Positions 51,829-61,307 of a stretch of DNA of 64,000 nucleotides are shown here, piece after piece. The translations under genes were made by a program, and so were the position numbers. Numbering within the stretch: position 1 is the first letter of the stretch; each line of letters opens with the position of its first letter. Below the pieces are notes generated by a model. The model was not told the origin of the DNA and made no database searches. It saw nothing but the letters and a program-made list of their open reading frames with translations. Source of the stretch: Haloarcula vallismortis ATCC 29715. Its GTDB lineage: Archaea > Halobacteriota > Halobacteria > Halobacteriales > Haloarculaceae. Location: assembly GCF_000337775.1 (NCBI RefSeq), contig NZ_AOLQ01000059.1, positions 1 through 64,000 on the forward strand, read 5' to 3'.

Positions 51829-54507
51829 ATGTCGCGCCGATATGACCACGCGCGGGTCCAGGAGTACTGGCAGCAGGCCTGGGAGCGAGACGGCGTCTTC
51901 GAGTGCCCGACCGACGCCGACGACCCGACCTACGTGCTGGGGATGTTCCCCTACACCTCCGGGTCGTTGCACATGGGACACATCCGGAACTACGCCATCA
52001 CCGACGCGTACGCTCGATACCGGCGGATGGCCGGCGACGACGTACTTCACCCGATGGGATGGGACGCCTTCGGCCTGCCGGCGGAGAACGCCGCATACGA
52101 GCGAAACACCGACCCCGAATCCTGGACCCGAACGTGTATCGACCAGATGAAAGACGACCTCCGGGAGATGGGCTTTGGCTACGACTGGTCCCGGGAGATC
52201 ACCACCTGTGACCCCGAATACTACCAGTGGAACCAGTGGCTGTTCACCCAGTTCTACGACGAGGGGCTGGTCGACTACGGCGCGGCGACGGTGAACTGGT
52301 GTCCGGATTGTGAGACAGTACTTGCCGACGCACAGGTCGAGACACCACCGGAAGCCGACGAAGGCGAGACGACCGCCGGCACCGGCCACAGCCACACCCA
52401 CGGCGGCGGCGTCTGCTGGCGCTGTGGGACTGGCGTCGAGCAACGGGACCTCGACCAGTGGTTCTTCGCCATCACTGACTACGCCGAAGAGCTGTATCAC
52501 GGGCTGGACGAGCTAGAGGGATGGCCCGATGGCGTCCGGGACAGCCAGCGCAACTGGATCGGCCGCCAGGAAGGAGCGCGCGTTGCTTTCTCCGTCGGCT
52601 ACGACGACCACGACACCGTCGAGGCGTTCACGACGCGGCTCGATACGGTGTACGGCGCGACGTATCTGGCGTTGTCGCCGGGCCACGACCTCGCGCGGGC
52701 GCTGGCCGAGACGAACGACGCTGTCGCCGAGTACGTGGAATCAGTGGCGAATACGGACGACGCTGGGATGAGCGGCATCGAGACGGACCTCACTGCAACC
52801 CACCCCTACACCGACGAGGAACTGCCGGTGTACATCGCGGCGTACGTCCTCGACGATGTGGGCACGGGCGCGGTCATGGGCGTGCCGGCCCACAACGAGC
52901 GGGACCACGCCTTCGCCGACGAACACGGCCTGCCCGTACAGCAGGCCGTCGAACCGGTCGACGGCAGCGGGACGGACCTGCCACACGCGCCCTACACCGG
53001 CGATGGGATGCTCACGGACAGCGGCGAGTACGACGGCCTCGCCAGCGCCGCCGCCCGCGAGCGACTGCGCGAACACGACGCCGCTGAGGAGGCGGTGACC
53101 TACCGCCTGCGGGACTGGCTCATCTCCCGGCAGCGCTACTGGGGGACGCCGATTCCTATCGTCCACTGCGACGACTGCGGCCACGTCCCGGTCCCCGAGG
53201 AAGACCTGCCGGTGGAACTGCCAGAGTACGTCCAGACGACAGGCAATCCCCTCGACGCCGCCGAGGAGTGGAAGCAGACGACCTGTCCCGACTGCGGGGC
53301 CGACGCGGTACGAGAGACGGACACGATGGACACGTTCGTCGACTCCTCGTGGTATTTTCTCAGATATCTCTCACCGCACTTCGAGTCAGCTCCCTTCGAC
53401 CAGCAAACTGCCGACGAGTGGCTCCCGGTTGACGTGTACGTCGGCGGCGAGGAACACGCCGTTCTCCACCTGCTGTACATCCGCTTTTTCACTCGGGCGC
53501 TGTCAGATATCGGCCTGCTGGACCGCGAGGAACCGGTCGAGCGACTCATCAATCAGGGGACGGTGCTTCACAGCGGCGAGAAGATGTCCAAGTCGAAGGG
53601 CAACGACATCGCGCCCCACGAGTACGGGGCCGAGACGACGCGGCTGTTCGTCCTCTCGGCGGCCCACCCCTCTCAGGACTTCGAGTGGACCGTCAAGGAC
53701 GTCTCGTCGGCATACGACTTCCAGCAGACGCTGTATCGGCTCGTCACCGAGTACACCAACCAGACCGAGACCCGCACCGAGAGCGCCGACCACGACGCGT
53801 ACTTGGAGCGGGAAATCGACCGGACAATCGCCGCTGTCACCGAGGAGTACGACCGCTTTCGCTTCCATCGAGTCATCGGCGAAATACAGCGCTTTGCACG
53901 CCTACTGGGCCGCTATGCGGGCTACGACCGCCCCTACCAGTTCGCCTACAGCCGGGGCCTGCGAGTGCTCGCCGGCCTAGTCGCCCCGATTGCGCCGTTC
54001 CTCGCCGAGGAGATGTGGCAACTGCTCGACGAGGACGGCCTCGTCGCCGAGAGCCGGTGGCCGGAACCGCTCCGGGACGTGGAGGACTACCGTATCGAGC
54101 GGCAGGTCGTTCGGCGGACGCTTGACGACGTGCGCGAGATCACAGAGGTCGTCGACATCGACGAACCCAACGAGATCGAACTCGTCGTCGCCGCCGACTG
54201 GAAGTACCGCGCCTACGAGATAGCCCGCGAGTCGGACCCCGACGACGCCATCGTCGGTGAAATCATGGCCGACGAAGCGATCAAACAGCACGGCGACACG
54301 GCCGCCGACTTCGCCGACCGCCTGGCCGACCGCGGCGCGGGACTCGAACCGATTATCGACGGCCAGCGCGAACTCGACACGCTCCAGCAGGCCGCGTGGC
54401 TGTTCGAGGACGAGTTCGGCTGCAACGTGGTTGTCCGGCGGGCGTCACCGGACGACGACCTCGCGGCCAAAGCCCGCCCGAACAAGCCCGCGATCCACAT
54501 CTCCTGA
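51829..54507 (+). CDS. leuS: Leucyl-tRNA synthetase
   Basis: 892-residue class I synthetase. HMGH (48-51) is the HIGH motif and KMSKS at 585-589 completes the site. A Cys/His-rich insertion (CPDC...CWRC, about 160-205) and CDDC...CPDC (about 445-490) suggest zinc sites, and an editing domain lies between. Includes a His-rich TGHSHTHGGG stretch near 185-195. A TATA-like TTTTAATC at 51732-51739 is far enough upstream for a short leader. Confidence 0.96.
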   Translation: MSRRYDHARVQEYWQQAWERDGVFECPTDADDPTYVLGMFPYTSGSLHMGHIRNYAITDAYARYRRMAGDDVLHPMGWDAFGLPAENAAYERNTDPESWTRTCIDQMKDDLREMGFGYDWSREITTCDPEYYQWNQWLFTQFYDEGLVDYGAATVNWCPDCETVLADAQVETPPEADEGETTAGTGHSHTHGGGVCWRCGTGVEQRDLDQWFFAITDYAEELYHGLDELEGWPDGVRDSQRNWIGRQEGARVAFSVGYDDHDTVEAFTTRLDTVYGATYLALSPGHDLARALAETNDAVAEYVESVANTDDAGMSGIETDLTATHPYTDEELPVYIAAYVLDDVGTGAVMGVPAHNERDHAFADEHGLPVQQAVEPVDGSGTDLPHAPYTGDGMLTDSGEYDGLASAAARERLREHDAAEEAVTYRLRDWLISRQRYWGTPIPIVHCDDCGHVPVPEEDLPVELPEYVQTTGNPLDAAEEWKQTTCPDCGADAVRETDTMDTFVDSSWYFLRYLSPHFESAPFDQQTADEWLPVDVYVGGEEHAVLHLLYIRFFTRALSDIGLLDREEPVERLINQGTVLHSGEKMSKSKGNDIAPHEYGAETTRLFVLSAAHPSQDFEWTVKDVSSAYDFQQTLYRLVTEYTNQTETRTESADHDAYLEREIDRTIAAVTEEYDRFRFHRVIGEIQRFARLLGRYAGYDRPYQFAYSRGLRVLAGLVAPIAPFLAEEMWQLLDEDGLVAESRWPEPLRDVEDYRIERQVVRRTLDDVREITEVVDIDEPNEIELVVAADWKYRAYEIARESDPDDAIVGEIMADEAIKQHGDTAADFADRLADRGAGLEPIIDGQRELDTLQQAAWLFEDEFGCNVVVRRASPDDDLAAKARPNKPAIHIS

Positions 54508-54951
54508 CTACTCGGTCGCGGCCGCGTCGCGGGTGGCCTCGTGCGCGTCGGTCACCGCGTCGACCAATCGCTCCCGCTGTTCGTGATATATCAGGTGTGA
54601 GCGACAGTCACAGTCCGAGCAGCCGAAGGCGTCGACGTGGTCGAACCCCGCTGTCGTCGGCCCGTCGACCCGCTGAGCGACGGCACATTCGATGTCGGCC
54701 TCGGTCGTGACGACCCGGTCGACGGTTGTCGCCGCGTCGCCAAGCAGGTAGTCGATGTGCCAGTGCCGGGTGTCGTTGTCGCCGGCGGCGACCGCACGGT
54801 GACGGTCGATGCGGCCGAAGCCGCCGCTTCCCAGCGCGCTCCCGGTGTAAGCGTACCAGCCGACTGGGAACTCAATCTCGCCCAGCGCGCCGACCGTTAT
54901 CGGCCCGCCGGCGTCCCGTTCGAGTACCAGCGTGTAAGTTCCGCCGGGCAT
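54508..54951 (-). CDS. GIY-YIG nuclease-like (DUF123) protein
   Basis: 147 residues: GTYTLVLER is the GIY part and WYAYTGSALG the YIG part, followed by RIDRHR and HWHIDYLL. DUF123 domains are a GIY-YIG subgroup, sometimes fused to endonuclease III. A CSDCDC stretch near 128 may bind metal. Convergent with leuS, with no gap. DNA-repair role inferred from family. Confidence 0.85.
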   Translation of the reverse strand: MPGGTYTLVLERDAGGPITVGALGEIEFPVGWYAYTGSALGSGGFGRIDRHRAVAAGDNDTRHWHIDYLLGDAATTVDRVVTTEADIECAVAQRVDGPTTAGFDHVDAFGCSDCDCRSHLIYHEQRERLVDAVTDAHEATRDAAATE

Positions 54952-54959
54952 GCGCCCGT

Positions 54960-55250
54960 TCAGGTCCCGATATCGGGGTCGGCGGCGAGTTCGCCGAACC
55001 CGTCGATGCGGAACTCTCGGGAGTCAGTGCAGTCCTCGTTCTCGGCGGCGAGTTCGCCGACGACCCAGTTGAACCGGCGCTGGAATCCGTCGTAGGGCGC
55101 ATCCGCGAGCAGGTCAGTGACGCGGTCGCTCGTCAGGTCCTCGTCGTACTCCTCGGCGAAGGCGGCGATATTCTCGGCGGCTGTCTGTGCGATTTCGTCG
55201 TCGGTCTCGTCTGCGAACGCCGCGGTGATGGCGTCAGTCAGTTCGGACAT
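54960..55250 (-). CDS. Conserved-type acidic protein, unknown, 96 residues
   Basis: From ATG 55250 (MSELTDAITAAFADETDDEI). Acidic helical protein with a YDGFQRRFNWVVGEL motif-like segment in the second half. No domain recognised. Eight bases upstream of the DUF123 gene on the same strand, so probably one operon. The longer frame overlaps the divergent rhomboid promoter and is not used. Confidence 0.68.
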   Translation of the reverse strand: MSELTDAITAAFADETDDEIAQTAAENIAAFAEEYDEDLTSDRVTDLLADAPYDGFQRRFNWVVGELAAENEDCTDSREFRIDGFGELAADPDIGT

Positions 55251-55342
55251 ACACGAGGTAACGCCACGATGCCACGTATGCGTTCTGCAACGGTTCGGGG
55301 TGTCCGAGCGTTTCTTGTATCGAGGGCGACAAAAACGGTCCA

Positions 55343-55975
55343 ATGAAGCCGCTGCGACAAAGCCCAACCGTGGCCACGCTGGCCGTCATCGTTGTTGTGT
55401 TTCTCACACAGCAGGCCGTCGGCGTGGTGACCGCCCCGCGCAGCCTGTTTGCACTCTCGCCCCCGCTGTTCAGTCGCCCCTGGACGCTCGTCACCAGCGT
55501 GTACGCACACGCTGGCTTACCCCATCTCATCGCGAACGCCGTCGGGCTGGCGCTGGCCGGCGTCGTCATTGAACGCCGGACCACGCCGCTCCGGTTCCAC
55601 GCCTTCTTCGTCTCGACCGGTGCACTTGCCGGTGTTTCACAGGTCTCGGTAACCAGTCTCCTCGGCCCGCTCGTCCCCGGAATGGTCAGCCACGTCTCTA
55701 TCCTCGGAGCCAGCGGCGCGGTGTTTGCGCTCTTCGGCTATCTGCTTGCCGCGAACCGTCTGACCGATACCGTTGTTGGCGGATTCGAACTCGCGCCCCG
55801 CGTCCAGCTGGTTCTCGCTGGTGTCGTCGCCGCTGCCATCACGTTCGCCACCGCGAATCCCGGCGTCGCGCTTATCGCACACTTTACCGGGCTCCTGCTT
55901 GGATTCCTTGCTGGCCGCGTTCACCTGCTGCGGCCGGCGGATTCACCGCAGACACCCGAGTCTGCGAACTACTGA
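55343..55975 (+). CDS. Rhomboid-family intramembrane protease
   Basis: 210 residues, about six membrane segments. HLIANA gives His61 and Asn65, the catalytic Ser is S124 in GASGAVFAL and the catalytic His is H180 in LIAHFTGLLLG. All residues expected for activity are present. The chain ends in a hydrophilic tail. Cleaves unknown membrane proteins. Confidence 0.9.
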   Translation: MKPLRQSPTVATLAVIVVVFLTQQAVGVVTAPRSLFALSPPLFSRPWTLVTSVYAHAGLPHLIANAVGLALAGVVIERRTTPLRFHAFFVSTGALAGVSQVSVTSLLGPLVPGMVSHVSILGASGAVFALFGYLLAANRLTDTVVGGFELAPRVQLVLAGVVAAAITFATANPGVALIAHFTGLLLGFLAGRVHLLRPADSPQTPESANY

Positions 55976-56072
55976 CTGCGTGCCGTTGTTCCGGGAGAGC
56001 GACGACACGCCCTGTCTCGTGGCACGTAGTTGGTAAGTGATACCAAATAACTCGGACGCGTAGACAGACGGA

Positions 56073-57521
56073 ATGGTCCAGAGTCGCGAGGTTGCGTCCG
56101 TCACCATCGCAGTACTGCTGGTGCTTGCTGGGTGTGGCGGGTTCGTCGCGAACGGGGTGGACAGCAGCGCGAACCAGCGGACTGCAACCGAGACGACGAC
56201 GCCGGAGGCCCCCTCGCCGGCCGCAGCGAACGGGACGCTTGAGGTCCACTTCATCAACGTCGGCCAGTCGGTGGCGACCTTGCTGGTCAGTCCCGATAAC
56301 GAGACGATGCTCATCGACTCCGGGGACTTCACCGACGACGGTGAGTACGTCCTGCAGTATCTCGACCGACAGGACATTGACCGAATCGACCACTTCGTCG
56401 TCTCGCACAACGACGCCGACCACATCGGCGGGAACGCGGCCGTCATCAGGCACTACGAGACCGAGAAAAACGGCGTCGGCGCGGTGTACGACCCCGGTAT
56501 CGCCGCGAGCACGCAGACCTACGAGCGATACCTCGACGCCGTCGACGCCTACAACGTGACGCTGTACGAGACTCGCGAGGGTGACCGGATTCGCTTTGCG
56601 GGCGTCGAGACGACCGTGCTCGGCCCGCCGGAGCCGTACCTAGAAAACGCGGCCCGCAACGAGAACAGCATCGTCCTCCGAATCGAACACGGCGAGACGA
56701 GCTTTCTCTTCACCGGCGACGCGGAGGACGACCAGGAGGCGTATCTCGTCGAGACCTATGGATCGGGGCTCAGATCGACAGTGCTGAAAGCCGGTCACCA
56801 CGGCAGTGCGTCAAGCACGAGCGGGTCGTTGCTCAACGCTACTGACCCCCGGACCGTCGTGGTGTCAAGCGCCTACGATTCACAGTACGGCCACCCGAGC
56901 AACGAGACGCTCGGGCGGCTTGCGGCACGCTCGGTTCCGGCGTACTGGACCGCCACCCATGGCGACACCGTCCTGACCAGCAACGGGACCGCTGTGACCG
57001 TCAGCACGCAGCGAGCAGCGCCGACCGCACCGCTGTCACTGCGGTCTGGAAACCCGATTGCGCCGGGCACGACTGAGCCGGTCCAGCCGCGAGCGATCTA
57101 CTTCGACCGCTCGTCCCCGCGGACTGATACGCCGGTCGCAACCGAGACGCCGTCCGTGACCGACGGTGGAACGCCCACGGAGAACACGAGTGGCGACCTG
57201 ATTATCGACCGGGTGCGCGCCGATGCGGCGGGCGACGACCGGGACAACCTCAACGACGAGTACGTCGTGTTCCGGAACGCGGGCGCGGAACCGCTGGAAA
57301 TGGGCGGCTGGACGGTCGCTGACGAAGCCGGCCACACCTACACCGTCCCCGATGGATTCACCCTCGAACCGGACGCGACCGTGACCCTCCACACCGGCAG
57401 CGGTACGGACACGGACACCGACCTTTACTGGGGGTCCGGGCGTCCGATATGGAACAACGGTGGCGATACAATCACCGTGACCGACACCGACAACGAGACT
57501 GTGCTGAAACGGAGTTACTAA
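56073..57521 (+). CDS. ComEC-type metallo-beta-lactamase lipoprotein with lamin-tail domain
   Basis: 482 residues. A lipobox LAGC (C21) marks it as a surface lipoprotein. The MBL-fold domain (about 52-320) has SHNDADHIGG (111-120), the ComEC/Rec2 C-terminal hydrolase form, plus FLFTGDAEDD and KAGHHGS. A Thr/Pro-rich linker (about 335-375) leads to a C-terminal lamin-tail-like beta domain (about 376-482, NDEYVVFRNAGAEPLEMGGW). No membrane channel part, unlike full ComEC. Next gene is DUF3006, overlapping by one base. Extracellular DNA hydrolysis is a reasonable inference. Confidence 0.88.
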   Translation: MVQSREVASVTIAVLLVLAGCGGFVANGVDSSANQRTATETTTPEAPSPAAANGTLEVHFINVGQSVATLLVSPDNETMLIDSGDFTDDGEYVLQYLDRQDIDRIDHFVVSHNDADHIGGNAAVIRHYETEKNGVGAVYDPGIAASTQTYERYLDAVDAYNVTLYETREGDRIRFAGVETTVLGPPEPYLENAARNENSIVLRIEHGETSFLFTGDAEDDQEAYLVETYGSGLRSTVLKAGHHGSASSTSGSLLNATDPRTVVVSSAYDSQYGHPSNETLGRLAARSVPAYWTATHGDTVLTSNGTAVTVSTQRAAPTAPLSLRSGNPIAPGTTEPVQPRAIYFDRSSPRTDTPVATETPSVTDGGTPTENTSGDLIIDRVRADAAGDDRDNLNDEYVVFRNAGAEPLEMGGWTVADEAGHTYTVPDGFTLEPDATVTLHTGSGTDTDTDLYWGSGRPIWNNGGDTITVTDTDNETVLKRSY

Positions 57522-57805
57522 TGGTATCCGACGGAACCTACACCGCCGTTATCGACCGAATCGAGGACGGAATCGCCACGCTGGAAGTAGACACCGAGGA
57601 CGGAGTGTCTGCCCTCGACATTGAGGCGGCTGAACTGCCAGCCGAGGCACGGACGGCCGACGTGGTTCTGGAAATCACTGTTGTGGACTCGGCGCTCGCA
57701 GACGTAACCCATGATCCCGAAGAAACCGCCGACCGGGCGAGCGAGGCGCAGCGTCGCTTCGATCGGTTATCGAAGCGACCGCCACAGGACGGCGACGACA
57801 CCTAA
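57521..57805 (+). CDS. DUF3006 protein
   Basis: 94 residues from ATG 57521, which overlaps the preceding stop codon. A small beta domain (TYTAVIDRIEDGIATLEVD) and a helical tail. DUF3006 genes often accompany ComEC-like MBL genes. No catalytic motif. Probably works with or on the MBL protein. Confidence 0.8.
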   Translation: MVSDGTYTAVIDRIEDGIATLEVDTEDGVSALDIEAAELPAEARTADVVLEITVVDSALADVTHDPEETADRASEAQRRFDRLSKRPPQDGDDT

Positions 57806-57865
57806 GGCCGCCACACACTCCGTAGGAGCCTGGTAACAATATGTGTTGAGTGCGTAGCTCGGTGT

Positions 57866-58033
57866 ATGTGGAACAGTGACATAGAAACGGCCGACCCACC
57901 GCTGGGGCGGTGTCCGGCCTGTGACGTGACGATTCCCGCAGCGAATCTCGTTATCGCGTACGACACGACCGGCGACTGGCCGCGGATGCTCGCTACGTGT
58001 CCAGACTGTGAGGACGCGGTGAATCCAGTGTAA
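57866..58033 (+). CDS. Zinc-ribbon protein, 55 residues
   Basis: Begins MWNSDIETADPPLGRCPACD and ends with CPDCEDAVNPV; two CxxC pairs 30 residues apart form a zinc ribbon. Resembles a haloarchaeal family of short putative zinc-binding proteins (DUF7837-like, from memory). 60 bases after DUF3006. Confidence 0.72.
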   Translation: MWNSDIETADPPLGRCPACDVTIPAANLVIAYDTTGDWPRMLATCPDCEDAVNPV

Positions 58034-58176
58034 TTCCTGTCGGCACAGAAATGACAGCTTTCCTGACCGTGAATACAGATAGACGTGCTGGTGCAGTCGC
58101 CTATCTGTGTAGTGACCACGGATTAGGTGGGGTATACTGTTGATTCAACTAATGATACTGAGGTCAGACAGGGTGA

Positions 58177-58488
58177 GTGACGGTGGGGTCATCGAGCGGC
58201 GATAGTCCCCCGCTCCCACACCAGAGCGACACCGACGGACTACGGCCGACGGATCCCGGCCGCTATCTCGATACGCTTGCGCTTGCCGCCCGCGGGGCTT
58301 GGACCGTGACGCTCGCCGGTGTCCGACCGTTTGCCTTTTGGGGAGCGGTATTGCTACCGCTGTTGTACATCCCCTCGCTCTACGGCGTCGGCACTGAACA
58401 GGACACGGCGCTGTTCGTCGAACTCGTTATCTGGCATATGGCTTCTATCGTTCTCGGTCACGGACACACGCCGTTCTGGAGTGAGTAG
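58177..58488 (+). CDS. Small membrane protein, 103 residues
   Basis: GTG start reading VTVGSSSGDSPPLPHQSDTD (initiator read as Met). A hydrophilic N-terminus is followed by two hydrophobic segments (about 45-70 and 78-95). No family recognised. An upstream promoter is not obvious, so the start is uncertain. Confidence 0.55.
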   Translation: MTVGSSSGDSPPLPHQSDTDGLRPTDPGRYLDTLALAARGAWTVTLAGVRPFAFWGAVLLPLLYIPSLYGVGTEQDTALFVELVIWHMASIVLGHGHTPFWSE

Positions 58489-58559
58489 CCCGGCAATTCC
58501 CTTACGACCGCTGTCCACCTGAAACGATGGGGGTATGAGGACGGTTCTCTCCCTCGGTC

Positions 58560-59297
58560 TCAGCCAACGAAAACCTGCTCGTCAAGCCGTTCGGTGGCGG
58601 TCTCGGCCAGCGTCCTGAGGTTCACCGTATCCTCACGGTTGTACGACACCAGCGTTTCGAGTGCACCGTCTCGGCCCTGCTCGTGTTCCCGCCAGAGTCG
58701 CACGGCGTCCTTACCTGAAATGTCGGGCCGGTCCCGCTCGATACCGATGTCCTGCTCGACCTGTTTGAGCCCGCCGGAGAGTCCGATTTTCTTGCAGGTG
58801 TACATCAGGTCCAGATGCGGGCGGTCGAGGTCGACATCGAAGTTCGCTTCGAGAAAGGGCACGTCGAAGCGCTTGCCGTTGAACGTCACCAGCAGGTCCG
58901 CGCCGTCGAACGCGGCCCGAAGGTTCTCTGCGGTCAGGTCGTCGCCGGCAATGAGCGTCTGTGTTTCTCCGTCTTGGTGGAGGCTCACCGTCGTCACCTG
59001 ATTGCGGTCCTGATCGAGTCCAGTCGTCTCGATATCGAAGAAACAGGCCCGTTCGCGGAAGGTTTCGTACAGTCGCCAGCGCTCGCTGCTGGGGAACGTA
59101 TGATCGAAGTAGGTAACATCGGTTTCGGCGATGCGCTCACGTCCCTCGTCGATGAACTGCTGGATGCGGTCGCCACGCTGGCCGCCGACGACGGACGGTT
59201 CGAACTGGTCCCAGTGGGTGATACCCTGTTGCCAGATAGACTGCTCGGTCTTCTCCCCGACGCCGTCGGTACCGATGAAACTGTTCTCGACGCGCAC
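58560..59297 (-). CDS. Ribonuclease H-like (YprB-type) exonuclease domain protein
   Basis: 245 residues. DEDD-type residues are visible in FFDIETTGLDQ, TFNGKRFDVPFLE, LDLMYTCKKIGL and YNREDTVNL. The N-terminal 80 residues (MRVENSFIGTDGVGEKTEQS) carry the helical region found before the nuclease core in YprB-like proteins. Substrate unknown; probably DNA or RNA exonuclease. Confidence 0.88.
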   Translation of the reverse strand: MRVENSFIGTDGVGEKTEQSIWQQGITHWDQFEPSVVGGQRGDRIQQFIDEGRERIAETDVTYFDHTFPSSERWRLYETFRERACFFDIETTGLDQDRNQVTTVSLHQDGETQTLIAGDDLTAENLRAAFDGADLLVTFNGKRFDVPFLEANFDVDLDRPHLDLMYTCKKIGLSGGLKQVEQDIGIERDRPDISGKDAVRLWREHEQGRDGALETLVSYNREDTVNLRTLAETATERLDEQVFVG

Positions 59298-59383
59298 GCT
59301 CTCCGGTACAGGGTGGGCTGTATGTAAGCCCGTCGGTGCGAGTGATGCGCGACCGACCGGCGACTACGGACTGACTGCCCGGT

Positions 59384-59557
59384 TCAGAGCCGCTGTGTCC
59401 CACACATCTGGAGAATGCTGTCGTACACTGACTGGTCTTCCAGCGGAACGACGACGGTACTGTCACAGTTGCGACACACTGACTGGGGCTGGTCGAACGT
59501 CCGCTCACAGAACGGACACACGAACACTGTGGCCCCAGTGGACGCCACTTTGCTCAT
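59384..59557 (-). CDS. Small zinc-ribbon protein, 57 residues
   Basis: From ATG 59557 (MSKVASTGATVFVCPFCERT). Cys pairs CPFC and CRNC form a zinc ribbon, with a Cys near the C-terminus. The longer frame upstream lacks protein-like composition. Function unknown. Confidence 0.68.
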   Translation of the reverse strand: MSKVASTGATVFVCPFCERTFDQPQSVCRNCDSTVVVPLEDQSVYDSILQMCGTQRL

Positions 59558-59702
59558 AGTTCCCGGAAGACATCCGATACCAAGGGCGTACTTGTTACGT
59601 CTATACGCCGGCCGCGTCCAGCCACTATACAAATAGTACTGCTCGCTGTGTCCGGCCTCTCTGAGCGAAAGCACGAAGCCGGGTGGAGCCCATGGTGGCA
59701 CA

Positions 59703-60077
59703 ATGACCACGTTTCTGCTCGCCACCACCTCGGTTCACGTCACAGCGGCCGCCGCTGACTACCTCCAGCACCGACTCGACCCGGCAGACGATCACGATAT
59801 CGTCGCGGTCGCCGTCCGCGACCCCGACGCGCCGTCGCGGGACGCAGGTGACGCCGTCAACGTCGCCCGCTCGCGGCTCGCGTCGTTCATGCCCGCCACG
59901 GAAACACGAGAGGGAACGCCCCTGACAGAGATACTGGCAGCTATCGACGAGCACGACCCGGACGAACTGCTCATCGGACCACACCGCGGGACTGACGACA
60001 GCGACGGTGTCGGCTCGACAGCCCGGGACCTCCTGACCCGCGTTGCCCGTCCCGTCATCGTCCTTCCGCTTCCCTAG
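59703..60077 (+). CDS. Usp-like alpha/beta protein
   Basis: 124 residues. Parallel-strand order and the final ARPVIVLPLP resemble UspA, but the ATP loop G-x2-G-x9-G is degenerate (IGPHRGTDDSDGVGSTARDL). Likely a non-nucleotide-binding or divergent member. Convergent with the next gene, overlapping it by four bases. Confidence 0.65.
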   Translation: MTTFLLATTSVHVTAAAADYLQHRLDPADDHDIVAVAVRDPDAPSRDAGDAVNVARSRLASFMPATETREGTPLTEILAAIDEHDPDELLIGPHRGTDDSDGVGSTARDLLTRVARPVIVLPLP

Positions 60078-60802
60078 CGGGAGAACAGGCCGTCGTCCTC
60101 GAAGGTCAGGCCGAGGTCGACATCAAGCAGGTCTTCGGCTATCGCGGCGACGGCCGGTGCGACATCCGAATCGGGCTCCGCCGCGAGCGGTCTGGGTGCG
60201 TCCGGGCCGATATGTGGGACCGTATGCGCCGCGTCCTCGATAGCGTCGCCGTTCTGGCCGTGCACGCGGGTTGCGACAACGGCTGCTGCTGGCGCGTCGA
60301 TGTCACGGAGTCGGCCCTGTTGTCGCGGAAGCAGGTCGCCCCCGCGCTGGCCGGCCGGCACCACGAGCGCCCGCCGCTGTGCGGTCGTGGCGGCGGCGAC
60401 GGCCTGATTCGATGCAATCGGCGGCACGTCGAGGAGGACGTGGTCGAACCGCCCGGCTACCGCTTCGATGGCCCGTTCGAGCGCCTGTGCGCTCTCGGCT
60501 GACTTCGCCCGCGCGAGGCGCTCGAACGGTGCGTGGGCCGGACAGAGCGCGACTCGCCCGTCTGCGTCGATGTCCCACTCGAACAGCGCGTCATCGATTG
60601 GCGCGTCCCCAACGGCCACCGCGGTCACGTCGGTGTCGAGTCGCCCGTCGACATACGTTGCAAGCCCCTGCGTGCCAAAGGCCGCGTCGACGACGGCGAC
60701 GGACCGCCCACCCCGGGCCAGCGTTGCCGCCGTCTCGACTGTTAGTCTGGTCGTTCCAGCCCCACCGGTACACCCGACGAACGCAAGCGTCGAAACCCCC
60801 AT
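60074..60802 (-). CDS. MinD/ParA-like protein with altered P-loop
   Basis: 242 residues of the SIMIBI fold: VDAAFGTQGL corresponds to the switch region and DHVLLDVPP to Walker B. The P-loop reads CTGGAGTTRL, where the MinD/ParA form is KGGVGKTT, so both the signature and the P-loop lysines are absent. ATP hydrolysis may be lost or done differently. Haloarchaeal relatives seem to share this form, from memory. Partner unknown. Confidence 0.8.
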   Translation of the reverse strand: MGVSTLAFVGCTGGAGTTRLTVETAATLARGGRSVAVVDAAFGTQGLATYVDGRLDTDVTAVAVGDAPIDDALFEWDIDADGRVALCPAHAPFERLARAKSAESAQALERAIEAVAGRFDHVLLDVPPIASNQAVAAATTAQRRALVVPAGQRGGDLLPRQQGRLRDIDAPAAAVVATRVHGQNGDAIEDAAHTVPHIGPDAPRPLAAEPDSDVAPAVAAIAEDLLDVDLGLTFEDDGLFSR

Positions 60803-60844
60803 GCGTCGCTGTTGGCGTATCTTTCGATAAAAAGATACGGAATT

Positions 60845-61273
60845 TTACGTCTGTTCGGCGACGATGTCCGATTCGATAGCGTCCAGTTCGTCATCAGAGA
60901 GGTCGGGGCGGTCGGTGACCAGCGCGTGGATCGGCCGGCCGCCATCGTCCTCGAATCGCGGGACGATGTGGCCGTGAACGTGGGGGACCTCTTGCCCGGC
61001 TTCCTCGCCGTTGTTGAACGCGACCGTGCTTGCGGGGGCGTCGACGGCCGCCTCGACCGCAGGGACGAGTTCGTGCAGGGTCGACATGACCGCACCCGCC
61101 ACGTCGGCGGGTGTGTCGTTCAGCCGCTCGTGGTGGGCTTTCGGGATGACGAGCGTGTGGCCCGGCGACAGTGGGTTGGCGTCCAGAAACGCCAGCACGG
61201 TGTCGTCCTCGTAGACGGTTCGACCGGGGATGTCACCGGCGACGATCTGGCAGAAGATGCAATCCTCGCTCAT
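60845..61273 (-). CDS. HIT-family nucleotide hydrolase/transferase
   Basis: 142 residues. CIFCQIVAGDIPG starts the chain with a possible zinc pair, and the histidine triad is HVHGHIVPRF. Cytoplasmic; acts on nucleoside phosphates or phosphoramidates (Hint/Fhit group). 42 bases before the MinD-like gene on the same strand. Typical length. Confidence 0.92.
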   Translation of the reverse strand: MSEDCIFCQIVAGDIPGRTVYEDDTVLAFLDANPLSPGHTLVIPKAHHERLNDTPADVAGAVMSTLHELVPAVEAAVDAPASTVAFNNGEEAGQEVPHVHGHIVPRFEDDGGRPIHALVTDRPDLSDDELDAIESDIVAEQT

Positions 61274-61307
61274 GGTCGCCTCTGTGTCCGGCGGTCACAA
61301 GAAGGTT

